62,000 nucleotides of DNA from the NCBI GenBank assembly GCA_009746045.1, contig RPFO01000017.1:2855559-2917558 (forward strand), in the 5' to 3' direction. Source of the DNA: Mesostigma viride. Taxonomy: Eukaryota > Streptophyta > Mesostigmatophyceae > Mesostigmatales > Mesostigmataceae. The notes under the pieces are model-generated. The model was not told the DNA's origin. It did not search any database and saw only the letters and a program-made list of their open reading frames with translations. The position numbers were made by a program, and so were the translations under genes. How positions within the stretch are numbered: the first letter of the stretch is position 1; each line of letters starts with the position of its first letter. Shown one piece after another: positions 27,301 to 37,176 of this stretch.

Positions 27301-29297
27301 GGAGACGAGGAGACGAGGAGAGGAGGAGAGGAGGAGATGAGGAGATGAGGGGATGAGGAGATGAGGAGAGGAGGAGATGAGGAGATGAGGAGATGAGGAG
27401 ATGAGGAGATGAGGAGATGTGGAGATGAGGGGATGAGGAGATGAGGAGACGAGCAGATGAGCAGATGAGGAGATGAGGAGATGAGGAGATGAGGAGATGA
27501 GGAGATGAGGAGATGAGGAGATGAGGAGATGAGGAGATGAGGAGATGAGGAGATGAGGAGATGAGGAGATGAGGAGATGAGGAGATGAGGAGATGAGGAG
27601 ATGAGGAGATGAGGAGATGAGGAGATGAGGAGATGAGGGATGAGGAGATGAGGAGATGAGGAGATGAGGAGATGAGGAGATGAGGAGATGAGGAGATGAG
27701 GAGATGAGGAGATGAGGAGATGAGGAGATGAGGAGATGAGGAGATGAGGAGATGAGGAGACGAGGAGACGAGGAGAGGAGGAGATGAGGAGATGAGGGGA
27801 TGAGGAGATGAGGAGAGGAGGAGATGAGGAGATGAGGAGATGAGGACATGAGGAGATGAGGAGGTGAGGAGACGAGGAGATGAGGAGACGAGGAGACGAG
27901 GAGACGAGGAGACGAGGAGATGAGGAGATGAGGAGATGAGGAGATGAGGAGATGAGGAGATGAGGAGATGAGGAGATGAGGGGATGAGGAGATGAGGAGA
28001 TGAGGAGATGTGGAGACGAGGAGATGAGGAGATGAGGAGGTGAGGAGACGAGGAGTTGAGGAGACGAGGAGACGAGGAGACGAGGAGATGAGGAGATGAG
28101 GAGATGAGGAGATGAGGAGATGAGGAGATGAGGAGATGAGGAGATGAGGAGACGAGGAGACGAGGAGAGGAGGAGATGAGGAGATGAGGGGATGAGGAGA
28201 TGAGGAGAGGAGGATATGAGGAGATGAGGAGATGAGGAGATGAGGAGACGAGGAGACGAGGAGAGGAGGAGATGAGGAGATGAGGGGATGAGGAGAGGAG
28301 GAGAGGAGGAGATGAGGAGATGAGGAGATGAGGAGATGAGGAGATGAGGAGATGTGGAGATGAGGGGATGAGGAGATGAGGAGACGAGCAGATGAGCAGA
28401 TGAGGAGATGAGGAGATGAGGAGATTAGGAGATTAGGAGATGAGGAGATGAGGAGATGAGGAGATGAGGAGATGAGGAGATGAGGAGATGAGGAGATGAG
28501 GAGATGAGGAGATGAGGAGATGAGGAGATGAGGAGATGAGGAGATGAGGAGATGAGGAGATGAGGAGATGAGGGGATGAGGAGATGAGGAGATGAGGAGA
28601 TGAGGAGATGAGGAGATGAGGAGATGAGGAGATGAGGGGATGAGGAGATGAGGAGATGAGGAGATGAGGAGATGAGGAGATGAGGAGATGAGGAGATGAG
28701 GAGACGAGGAGACGAGGAGAGGAGGAGATGAGGAGATGAGGGATGAGGAGATGAGGAGAGGAGGAGATGAGGAGATGAGGAGATGAGGACATGAGGAGAT
28801 GAGGAGGTGAGGAGACGAGGAGATGAGGAGACGAGGAGACGAGGAGACGAGGAGACGAGGAGATGAGGAGATGAGGAGATGAGGAGATGAGGAGATGAGG
28901 AGATGAGGAGATGAGGAGATGAGGGGATGAGGAGATGAGGAGATGAGGAGATGTGGAGACGAGGAGATGAGGAGATGAGGAGGTGAGGAGACGAGGAGAT
29001 GAGGAGACGAGGAGACGAGGAGACGAGGAGACGAGGAGATGAGGAGATGAGGAGATGAGGAGATGAGGAGATGAGGAGATGAGGAGATGAGGAGATGAGG
29101 AGATGAGGAGATGAGGAGATGAGGAGATGAGGAGATGAGGAGATGAGGAGATGAGGAGATGAGGAGATGAGGAGATGAGGAGATGAGGAGATGAGGAGAT
29201 GAGGAGATGAGGAGATGAGGAGATGAGGAGATGAGGAGATGAGGAGATGAGGAGATGAGGAGATGAGGAGATGAGGAGATGGAGAGATGAGGAGATG
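24316..29297. repeat. 8-bp GATGAGGA satellite, about 5 kb
   Basis: Over 600 tandem copies of GATGAGGA. Point variants are GACGAGGA, GATGAGGG, GAGGAGGA, GATTAGGA, GATGTGGA and GAGGTGAG. Variants recur in the same order in blocks, for example GACGAGGAGACGAGGAGAGG at 26582, 27198, 27763, 28150 and 28702, so longer segments have been duplicated. Single-base deletions at about 27639 and 28740 shift the register. Because 8 is not a multiple of 3 and the unit has no stop, the minus strand shows an apparent 1688-residue Ser/Pro/His/Leu ORF (24265-29331) that I do not consider a gene. Confidence 0.95.
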
Positions 29298-29371
29298 GTG
29301 GAGGTGTTGTGATATGGAGATGATCTGCCACTGGGTGCCCTCAAGCCACGGGGGTGCCTTTCTGAAATGTA

Positions 29372-29558
29372 CATGCCTCCTTAAGGTGCGGGTGCCTCCC
29401 TAAGATGTGGGTGCCTCACTAGATGTGGGCGCCTCCCTAACATGTGGGCGCCTCCCTAAGATGGGGTTGCCTGCCTAAGATGTGGATGCCTGCCTAAGAT
29501 GTGGGCGCCTGCCCAAGATATGGGCCCCTCCCTAAGATGTGGGCGCCTCCCTACAAGC
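29372..29558 (+). repeat. 19-20-bp tandem repeat
   Basis: About nine imperfect copies of GGCGCCTCCCTAAGATGTG, with GTG, CTGCCTAAG and CACTAG variants. Confidence 0.8.
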
Positions 29559-29789
29559 CAGGACACTCAGTGGTGCTGGTGCTGGTGGCCCTGTCTATGG
29601 CCATCTTTTGGTGTGTGCCTGGCTGGGTGCTGCCAATGGAGCCCTTTCGTCCGGGACCAAAGTCTGGTGAGCGCGTTGGGTACTGGCAATGGATTACTGT
29701 CAAGTGACATCCAACAGCACAAGAGGGTTGCTTTGAAAAAAAAGGGGGGGGAAGGCGGTCGGACAAGTTCGAGGAGGGAGGGAGACAGT

Positions 29790-29990
29790 CAGATAGGGAT
29801 AGGAGGAGATGGCCCGACAGGTTCATAGGGATAGGAGGAGATGGCCCGACAGGTTCATAGGGATAGGAGGAGATGGCCCGACAGGTTCATAGGGATAGGA
29901 GGAGATGGCCCGACAGGTTCATAGGGATAGGAGGAGATGGCCCGACAGGTTCATAGGGATAGGAGGAGATGGCCCGACAGGTTCAAGGGC
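29790..29990 (+). repeat. 32-bp tandem repeat
   Basis: Six near-perfect copies at exactly 32-bp spacing, each made of TTCATAGGGATAGGAGGAGA followed by TGGCCCGACAGG. A poly-G run follows near 30010-30030. Confidence 0.9.
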
Positions 29991-30179
29991 GGGAGGTGGC
30001 GCGTGTGTGTGTGGGGGGGGGGGGGGGGATGGGGGATGGGGGGGGATACACTTGCGAAAAGGAGGGAATTTTCAGGCAGGCGGCAGTAGAGGCGGATGTT
30101 TCCATACTTCGAAAGAAGGGCAGTCCAAATAGGTGCGGTACGGCTGGTACGAGGGCTAATCTGGATTCGGAATGAGCTA

Positions 30180-30255
30180 GAACCGCTATTACTACTGCTA
30201 CTAACGGCTACTAACGGCTACTAACGGCTACTAACTGCTACCACTGCTACTCTTT
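30180..30255 (+). repeat. ACGGCTACTA short tandem repeat
   Basis: Three copies of GGCTACTAAC plus related ACTGCTACT units, just downstream (minus-strand sense) of the GTF3C6-like exons. Confidence 0.7.
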
Positions 30256-30580
30256 GCTACTGGTATTGTCGTAGCTGCAGACAGAGTAATGTGGATAAAG
30301 TGTCTGGTTGGGTGGTGGGCGTGTCCGACTACCTCACCCAAACAACAAGTGCCATTCATTGGGGGTGCACGAATGATGTGGTGCAACCAGGGTCCGGGTA
30401 CCAAGTATTGGTAGTGTTTGAAGATAGTAAGAGCTGCACATCCGGGCTTCGATGAGCGCGCCCCCTTCTCATGAGGGGTAGGCTTTGCCTTGTGGTTAAG
30501 TCCGTTTGCCTTGTTGTGGTTCCGTTTACCTGGTTGTGGTTCCGGCTTCAATGAGGGCAACTGGATACCGCGGCGCTTAC

Positions 30581-31111
30581 CTTTCTGAAACACCATCAGC
30601 GTGCCCACGACATCCTCGTATCGGCCCACCTGTTTGACGCACAGCAATGTGTGACACACAGCAACATGTGGCGCACAGCAACATGTGACGCACAGCAAAA
30701 TGCGCGCAGCTGTCCATGGAAACGCGGTTGCAATCGACATTGGGCGGGCTACGAACGTGACTAGACGGGTTGCCGCATTGCACGGTGTGCTGACGGCAGG
30801 CAGGCACGGCTGACCGGTGGCATGCTTCGAGGCTGCCAATGAGAGCTTACCAAGGTCAGCTTGTCCAGAATAAGTTTGGGTTCTTCCGTGTCGAGGTCCT
30901 GCGAGGAGGAATGGCAACGTCGAAATCCCAATTAAAGCCACGAAAGAAACATGGACGTCCGCCATGCAGCTTTCTATGGGCAGCAAAAGCACGAAGCATT
31001 GCTTACAATCAGAGTCGCATTGCCGAACTTGGTCAGGTCATCTGCCCCGACAACTTCTTGGGGTATCTCTAACAATACGTGCTCGGCATCCTCCTCATCG
31101 GGTAATTCCAT
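30581..31111 (-). CDS. GTF3C6-like TFIIIC subunit (tau55/Sfc7-type domain), partial
   Basis: TFIIIC recruits TFIIIB and RNA polymerase III to tRNA genes. Three exons are read: 31007-31111 (starts at ATG), 30851-30898 and 30581-30629. Donors are GTAAGC and acceptors CGCAG and AACAG; the first two junctions are phase 0 and exon 3 ends in phase 1. Exon 1 encodes an acidic start then HVLLEIPQEVVGADDL; exon 2 encodes DLDTEEPKLILDKLTL; exon 3 encodes VGRYEDVVGTLMVFQK. The order 'VLLEI, then a D-x-D/E-L turn, LDT..P.L.L, G.YEDxxGT..xF' is the signature of the TFIIIC subunit 6 domain. The 3' end is unresolved: a phase-matched exon starting at 30433 (ALTIFKHYQYL) is possible, and the frame also stays open to 30231 by read-through. 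Confidence 0.65.
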
Positions 31112-33900
31112 TCCTGCAACCCGTTGCACGCATGCCTGTCTGAAACGGTAACTCTAGACTTTGTGCGGTGCTTCACGTGTATAGTCTATCCCTGGAGCGC
31201 ACTAAGGCTTGCCACGGTTCCCGGCGAGGCCATAAGAGCGTGCCAATTACAACGCGCTGGCGTAATATCTACCTATCTATCGGCTGCGATCGCTGCAGCG
31301 ATGAGGTGTCATTAGCAACAAGGCAGGACCACGTTGCTGTTTAGCAGTCCTGCCCTGCCCGTTCGTTGCAAGACCTTTTTGTGACTCCTTTTGTGTCCCT
31401 TCGACTTGACACTGTAGTCCTTAAATGACTCCATATCCGATGCCATTTCTATCAGATGAAGTTTTTGTTCCGAATCCCTTGGTTAAGAAAATTGGGGGTG
31501 CTTAGGGTTCAATTCCTGGTCGATTTCTAATAATTACTTCTGTAAAGTGTAAGCCTGCTGTTAGTAGTATTTAGCAGCTTTTGGTGCGTCTTGCTCAGTG
31601 CTCACGCGTGGGTCGTGACTCGTGAGTCGTGGACGGTGAAACCAGCTAGCTCTTCCCAGTTTCCCGCCAGATTTGCTCAGGGAACCTTGTACGGCCAAAC
31701 TTGGTTAGGCAACGGGTGCACGACGCGTGCCCTAAATAGTACTGTTGTCCGCGGTATGGTAGTCCTGCTGTGTTCAGTTCAGTTCAGGTCAGTTGTTTCC
31801 CACGCCTCTTGCAGTGTAAGGTCAGGCTGGCGTGCTCATCTGCTGCCCAATGTGGTCAACAAACATCAAGGTCAGGTAGGCTGCGAGTCTACTAAGGGCC
31901 AACGTGCTTTAGTAAAACCTTCGATAGCATTCCTCACCGCGCGTGCATGGCGTCAGCCACGAGGCACGAGGTATGGCATGCGTGATGCGGTATCGCTTTG
32001 CTTCGTATTGTGTACTGGTGTACTTATGTACTCCGCTGTAGGATCACATCTATACACGATTCACTATGATGCAACCGGCTCTATTTTTTATTAGCGCAAT
32101 GTGTTTACTGACGCAATCGCCGCTTGACCTCCCAGCCCACCGACGCACGTGTGTTCATTGTATGTAATTTATCAACTAGTGGTCACCCGCCAATATTCCT
32201 GGCGAGAGCCCACCCCACATATACTCCTGGGCTGCAGAGCTATTAACTACTTTTAGAGTCCTCGCTGTAGTCAGCTACGGACGTCAACTACGGCACGTTC
32301 CACAAATTACTACTATATCAATACTATGGGACGAGGAGCAAGCAGCGTGCACATGCTTATTATATTGCGACATGTACCGCGACATCGTACCATTACCACC
32401 GACCATGAGTATATATTCCACCATCGAGCCTTCCTATACACTAGAGAAGCATAGGATGAATTCGTGTCAGTTTTCGTGTCTTCTTGATGGCCTTTTTTAA
32501 ATTGGCATAGGACCCTGTGTCGTGATAGTTGCCGGGCACGGACGCTAATACCTAAGTGCTAATGCCTGCTTCAATCGGTGACCTTGATGCCATATATATG
32601 AACTACTTAAGGCCCACGCTTCACATGACATTAGGTCAATTACACTTATTACATGAATAACCAAGAGGTATCATGCTGGACCATCCATGTCAGATGTCAA
32701 TATATGTGACCTAAACGGACATATTTTTGCCTTCGCGCCTTTCCTCTCAGACAACTACCCTAGTAGATCCACGGCGTTGGATCGCCATGCGTCCAGACAT
32801 AGTTGTCTCACTTCACATATTTTTGCTCGCAGAAAGTTGGGTAGGGAACCAGGCGTGAGCAATATTGCAATCTGGCGCTGTCACGCGCTTATTTATCGCC
32901 ATGTGCGCATGCACCCGTCACGTGCTTATTAATTGCCATCTGAACCCACGGGTGGGCATCGCGGCGACGGCAATAGGAGGTGAGGCTGGGCGCCGCTAAT
33001 TGTCGCCTCGGACCGCACCACATGCGCTGGCAAGATGTGGTGCATGCATGTCCAGATTCGGACCTCGGATTGCCATCTGGAGATGAATGTAAGCCCATAT
33101 GGTGGGGCTTGAAGTCAGCAAGTCACAGCAGTGGCTACCGCATGCACGTATGGTCCTTGGGCTCGGCAGGCCCCCATCACTCCTCCTCTATGGGTCACAC
33201 GTCCCGTTCAACCCCATCCTTTATGCATGGAGCGCTTTATGAAGCTGCTGGGTAGTACGTGCTCTGATGTTAGAACCCAGCCATGGGCTGGTGGACGCAT
33301 GGACCGTACTCCCTCGTGTCCAATGTCCCGCGATGCTGACTGTCGATCGAGGGCCGGATCGGCAACTCATCCGGATCGCGATCGGCATCGTCTGGCACAT
33401 GACCTCTGCAAGCCCATGCCCTGTGGAGCATGCAGCCAGCTGCATGCATCGGCAAGCTCTCAAGGGAATTAAGCAATAAAAATTCAATTGTTGTTCATGC
33501 AGCAGGCCACATTTATAGGCCTCCCCATCCATGCATGGAAAGTTAGATATTGCCACACTTGGGATTGGAACTCAGGTACTGAGGCGCCAGTACGTAGTGG
33601 GACACCGGCTTGCACGCGCGTAGCTGGCACCAAACATGCAATGGTATACTCCGGCCACGTTCTGGGGCCCCACCACTGGGAATTCATGTCTGCTGGTCAC
33701 CTATAGGGCTCTAGCCTGCATGGAGTGCATGCCGGATCTGCGCGCGTGCATCCTCATGCCGCATGCAATTTCTATGTGGGGAACCGTGAAATTTGGGGTA
33801 CCATATATACTGCTACACGGTGTGGATCGAGTGTCCCATGCCGGCTGTAGTTATTTTGTCGTCGTATCTCTTAATTGATTAACGTTAAAATTAAAAATTA
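31112..33900. other. Spacer with no recognised gene
   Basis: Contains a 167-residue plus-strand open frame (31591-32094) with no recognisable domain, and a segment near 32735-32800 (CTCAGACAACT, GCCATGCGTCCAG) resembling sequence at 36905-36975 and 49150-49230, so another dispersed repeat is probably present. I found no phase-consistent exon chain. Confidence 0.5.
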
Positions 33901-33927
33901 TACATGCCTCCGTTGGGAGATCATGTA
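33901..33927 (-). other. LINE 3'-terminal stem-loop
   Basis: Minus strand: ACATGA-T-CTCC-CAAC-GGAG-GCATGT, a CAAC tetraloop on a 4-bp stem with an outer stem, just before an AT-rich tail. Confidence 0.7.
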
Positions 33928-34128
33928 GCACATATTTCATGATGGATGGGGTGGAGGAAGCCGCGTGATCGAACTATCCTAACTCTATCTAGAAAATCCT
34001 AACTACACTACTCATCAAAACGCCTCCTCCTCTTGGGGGGAGATGGCTTGCCCACAGGGTCTGGCGTGTGAGCCTTGACAATCTTCTGCCACCGCTTCTT
34101 GTCCTGCATGGCAGTCCAAAGAAGGAAG

Positions 34129-34139
34129 AGAGAGGGGAT
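34129..34139. other. Target-site duplication, right copy (minus-strand sense)
   Basis: AGAGAGGGGAT, identical to 34435-34445, flanking the nested retroelement. Confidence 0.75.
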
Positions 34140-34434
34140 TAATTAATTAATTAATTAGGAACATCACTCCGTTGGGAGTCAATGTAGCACATATCCCTGA
34201 GAAGGGGCATATGGCTTTTAATACATTCTACGGGCTACTTCCTGCAAGGGTGGGAATGTAAGCGACCCTTGCCTTAGGTGCACCAGGGCACCTGCACCCT
34301 CATAATCTTCACACTATGCCCAGCTAAGGGGGAGTATGTTATGTGGGGGAAGATCATCATGGCTATACAAGAGCTAGGGCATGGCTTCTCGACAGAGAGC
34401 ATCTCTCTGCATGGCATAGCATGGCTAAATTCTT
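34140..34434 (-). mobile_element. 5'-truncated LINE 3'-UTR copy inserted in ORF2
   Basis: A 295-bp insert read on the minus strand, ending in a TTAATTAATTAA tail next to 34140 and flanked by an 11-bp direct repeat. Its sequence (GTGCACCTAAGGCAAGGGT, CATTCCCACCCTTGCAGGAA, ATATGCCCCTTCTC) matches the 3' UTR that follows the ORF1 copy at 59920-60190. Structure and duplication are those of target-primed retrotransposition with 5' truncation. Confidence 0.8.
34161..34185 (-). other. LINE 3'-terminal stem-loop
   Basis: Minus strand: ACATTGACTCC-CAAC-GGAGTGATGT, adjoining the TTAA tail of the nested insert. Confidence 0.7.
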
Positions 34435-34445
34435 AGAGAGGGGAT
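34435..34445. other. Target-site duplication, left copy (minus-strand sense)
   Basis: AGAGAGGGGAT, second copy of the 11-bp repeat bounding the insert at 34140-34434. Confidence 0.75.
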
Positions 34446-34984
34446 GCGGTGTTCAAACTGGGCTGGGACCACTAGGTCGGCCAGCAACATCTGGGTGTAG
34501 TTCATGGCATGTTTCCCTACCCTTTAGGAATGTTCTTGGGGCCAGGCCAGGTCAAAATATGCACCGCCCTGGTTGGCCAAGCCGCTGCCGGGGGCCAGCC
34601 AGACCAAGGGCGGGGTTGACCTGGCTGGTGCGAGCAAGATGATTAACGTACGTTGGCTTTGTTTATGTTTAATTGGGTGTATTCACTCGGATGTAAGTAA
34701 TTAAATACTTTTTAATATATCAAGGATCGAGACAACCAGCGCAGGCCAGAAATCGGGAGAATCCGGACCATGGTAGCTCGAGCCTGCCGTTATCTTGTCT
34801 GCGTGTTCGAGTCGTTCAGCTAGGATGATGATTATGAATGGTGATGGAAATGTGTAGCCTTGGGCATTTAATTTATGGCTGGCAACCGTGCAGAGCGACT
34901 AGATGACCTAGACGGTGGGGCCGGAAACAGCTTGCTTGATCATGCAGGGCGTGTGTTTCGAGCCTAATATTCTGATCAGGCACT

Positions 34985-35165
34985 CCGCAAAGGTGAAAAC
35001 CTTTGCGTTCAGTGCCGGGCCGCGGAAAACGCGGAAAACGCGATCTGCAAATGAATCCGACCGGAATCGAACTGGGGACCTCTCGCACCAATTTTGCTGA
35101 CTATAGGACGGACGTCTCCGGTTACCATGGCATCGCCAACTTACACCTACAGTCATCCGCAAAAG
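34985..35165 (-). mobile_element. Possible tRNA-derived (SINE-like) segment
   Basis: Minus strand carries GAGGTCCCCAGTTCGATTCC, whose CAGTTCGATTCC matches a Pol III B box. The part upstream (CCATGGTAACC, then CCTATAGTCAGCAAAATTGG) is only loosely like a D-arm and anticodon arm. No clear 3' end or target duplication was found. Confidence 0.3.
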
Positions 35166-35497
35166 TTCTCCTGTCCGGGGAGTGATGCACTAGCCTTTCG
35201 GATTTGGTACTAGATAAATCACTCGAGATCTGTGTGTAGGAGTACTACACACATGTCTGCACGCGAGACTTGTTCAGTCTCGCACCGTGAGCCTAATATA
35301 TTCATGGAGAATGATAAATTACGGCCGAGGTGAGATTGGCATGCAACAGAGGAAAAACCCGAAAAGAAGATGAACCCTGAAGAATAATCTGACACGGACA
35401 TCCAAGGGTCACGCCAGCTGCAAAAGGTACAACTGATCAGAAAAAAACTAACTACATCACAAAACTACGACACGCAGCAACAGCGCTGCCGGCGGCG

Positions 35498-35756
35498 GGA
35501 AAAGGCGGCTCCCCCACCAGTCCTGCTCACCTTCCCCTCCCCTGAGGATAAGCAGCGGTTCCTCTCTCGTCGCAAGAGGTTGCACGACCTCACCTGGACG
35601 CTGGATGACGACCTGACCCCCGCTCAGCAACAGCAGCGACGCGACCTGTGGCCGGAATACCTCCGTCATAAGCAGGACCCCCAGAAGCCCAAGGTGTACT
35701 GGAGGGGCGGGGACCTGATGATCAACCACAAGATGTGGACGCCCCCAGCGGGCTAG
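35498..35756 (+). pseudogene. LINE ORF1 C-terminal fragment
   Basis: Encodes PPPVLLTFPSPEDKQRFLSR, then RKRLHDLTWTLDDDLTPAQQ, then RDLWPEYLRH, VYWRGGDLMINHKMW and a stop. This is the end of the RRM-like region plus the C-terminal domain typical of LINE ORF1 RNA-binding proteins. The same segment occurs at 61863-62000 and, diverged, at 59490-59728. The N-terminal two thirds are missing. Confidence 0.75.
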
Positions 35757-36150
35757 CTAGAATAGCAATAGCCCTGGCTTGTAACCATTGGAGTCACTGC
35801 CGCTAAGGCAGCCATGCCTTGAATGTTTGCCTAGCTGTGCCAACATACCTAGTCGATCAAGTGCTGCCAACGCACGGTACACAACCAGCCATAGCCCTAG
35901 CCTAGTCCTAGTACCGGCAGCCATGCGCTACGCCCTAGCTGGCTATGTTCAGATTACTTGCCCACACTATACTTGTTATGCCACGCTTACATGGGTCTTA
36001 TTGCACCCACATTTTGCCGGATCGTTAGCCTGTCCTTTTAGCTAGCGCGCCCGAATGCAGCTGTGGCATGCCTTTGGCATGAAGGAGACTGGGGGTCTCT
36101 GCCCTTTCTCCTGTAGTGCACACACAGGGATTACAAGCACTTCGGTGCTC

Positions 36151-36173
36151 CGTGACTCCCCAACGGGAGCACG
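36151..36173 (+). other. LINE 3'-terminal stem-loop, covariant version
   Basis: CGTG-A-CTCCC-CAAC-GGGAG-CACG. The outer stem is CGTG/CACG where most copies have CATG/CATG, a compensatory change. The AT tail follows at once. Confidence 0.75.
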
Positions 36174-36299
36174 TGTTTAATTAATTAATTAATTAATCGC
36201 TGCCAGCCCACCATGCAGGCCTGGGCCCTGGGCCGAAGGGATCTAGATCGCATGGGTTGACAAAGTCGGCCTGGGTTCGGCGGAATAACACATCAGCCA

Positions 36300-36580
36300 C
36301 GGTGCGAGTACGTGAGCTATAGGGCGAGTGACGTAGTCGACAGAGCGCTGCCGCCAACACGGGGACCACGTGCGGGCAGACCACGGGGCGGTCTGACCCT
36401 CGAGGTCGAGGCGGTCTTCACGGCGCTGGCAGCGCACTCATGGAAAAGCTCCGCGTCTTTGGCCGGGCCCATGGCCCCGAACTCCTCAAGGACAAAGGGG
36501 ATGACCCAGTGGGGCCCCACAGTGCCGTAGGAGGCAAACTTGTCGCGCTCAGCCACAGCGGCAGCAGTGCCGGCATCCAC
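36300..36580 (-). pseudogene. Retroelement ORF fragment (probable RT-protein C-terminus)
   Basis: The 36317-36580 minus frame contains ERDKFASYGTVGPHWVIPFV then LEEFGAMGP and a short helical end. This resembles the 'K..KY......V.PFVLE..G..G..A' segment near the C-terminus of many LINE-type polymerases. Low-complexity, frame-broken sequence follows. Confidence 0.4.
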
Positions 36581-36602
36581 AGCCGTTTAATATATATACT
36601 TC

Positions 36603-36640
36603 TGGCGCCTGCGCTGGTTGTCTCCTTGATACTTGATGTA
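36603..36640 (-). mobile_element. LINE 5'-head fragment
   Basis: Minus strand ATCAAGGAGACAACCAGCGC then AGGCGCCAG, about 35 bp of the head. Confidence 0.6.
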
Positions 36641-36750
36641 TACTGCATGGATAGACTGTACGTTGTGCACACACAAGGATTAAAAGCACTCAGGTGCTGC
36701 GTGACTCCCCAATTAACGGGAGCAAGAGTATAATTAATCAATATTAATTA
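36641..36750 (+). mobile_element. LINE 3'-end fragment
   Basis: Matches the 3' end at 36115-36199 (CACACAAGGATTAAAAGCAC, then GGTGCTGCGTGACTCCCC) with an enlarged hairpin loop CAATTAAC (36701-36724) and an AATTAATC tail. Confidence 0.65.
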
Positions 36751-37176
36751 ATACTGCATGGATTCGAACACATCAGTTCACACCACATAGTTTTTCCTTG
36801 TTTATTTTACAAACCTTTTTACTGTCCATTTACTATCTCCCTCCCTTCATGCAGATCGTCCTACAGACAGCCGCCACGCAGCTTCCGCGATGATATCGTG
36901 CCTTTCCTTTCAGACAACTGCTCTAGTCCTCATGTGCACGACGCGGGATATACAGCCATGCGTCCAGGAATAGTTATCTACAGGTCTCCTGTTGGTATAG
37001 TAGTAAACATGTAGTGACAACAATACATTTTGTAGAATGGACTTCACTGCATGTACCTCTTTGGACGTAGACATGAACTAGTGAAAGCTCCGACTCGACC
37101 GTTGGTGCCAAAGAGGCAAGCTTGTTTGCCCCCAAACCCCAAAAGATAAAATACTGCACAACCCGGACGAGCAAAG

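Larger units (their letters stand above)
33901..34625 (-). mobile_element. LINE ORF2 C-terminal end and 3' UTR, interrupted by a nested insertion
   Basis: On the minus strand, 34625 to 34446 encodes a degenerate ORF2 segment (VHILTWPGPKNIP) like that at 47620. After the insertion, 34128 to 34008 encodes the ORF2 terminus DKKRWQKIVKAHTP, PDPVGKP and PPKRRRRFDE before a stop. The 3' UTR follows, with the CAAC-loop hairpin at 33901-33927 and an AT-rich tail. Frameshifts in the upstream part make it a dead copy. Confidence 0.65.
34733..36199 (+). mobile_element. LINE copy with 5' head, ORF1 C-terminus and 3' UTR
   Basis: Starts with the head GAGACAACCAGCGCAGGCCAG (34733-34980 or so). It resumes after a foreign or deleted stretch with the ORF1 C-terminal segment, and ends in a roughly 430-bp 3' UTR with hairpin and TTAA tail (36178-36199). 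There is no ORF2 between ORF1 and the tail. Confidence 0.6.

Noticed and set aside
24265-29331. A 1688-residue minus-strand Ser/Pro/His/Leu ORF
   Set aside because: Reading of the 8-bp GATGAGGA array; the octamer gives the same cyclic peptide in all three frames.
31591-32094. 167-residue plus-strand ORF as a gene
   Set aside because: No domain, composition bias or splice context supports it; length is within chance for this composition.
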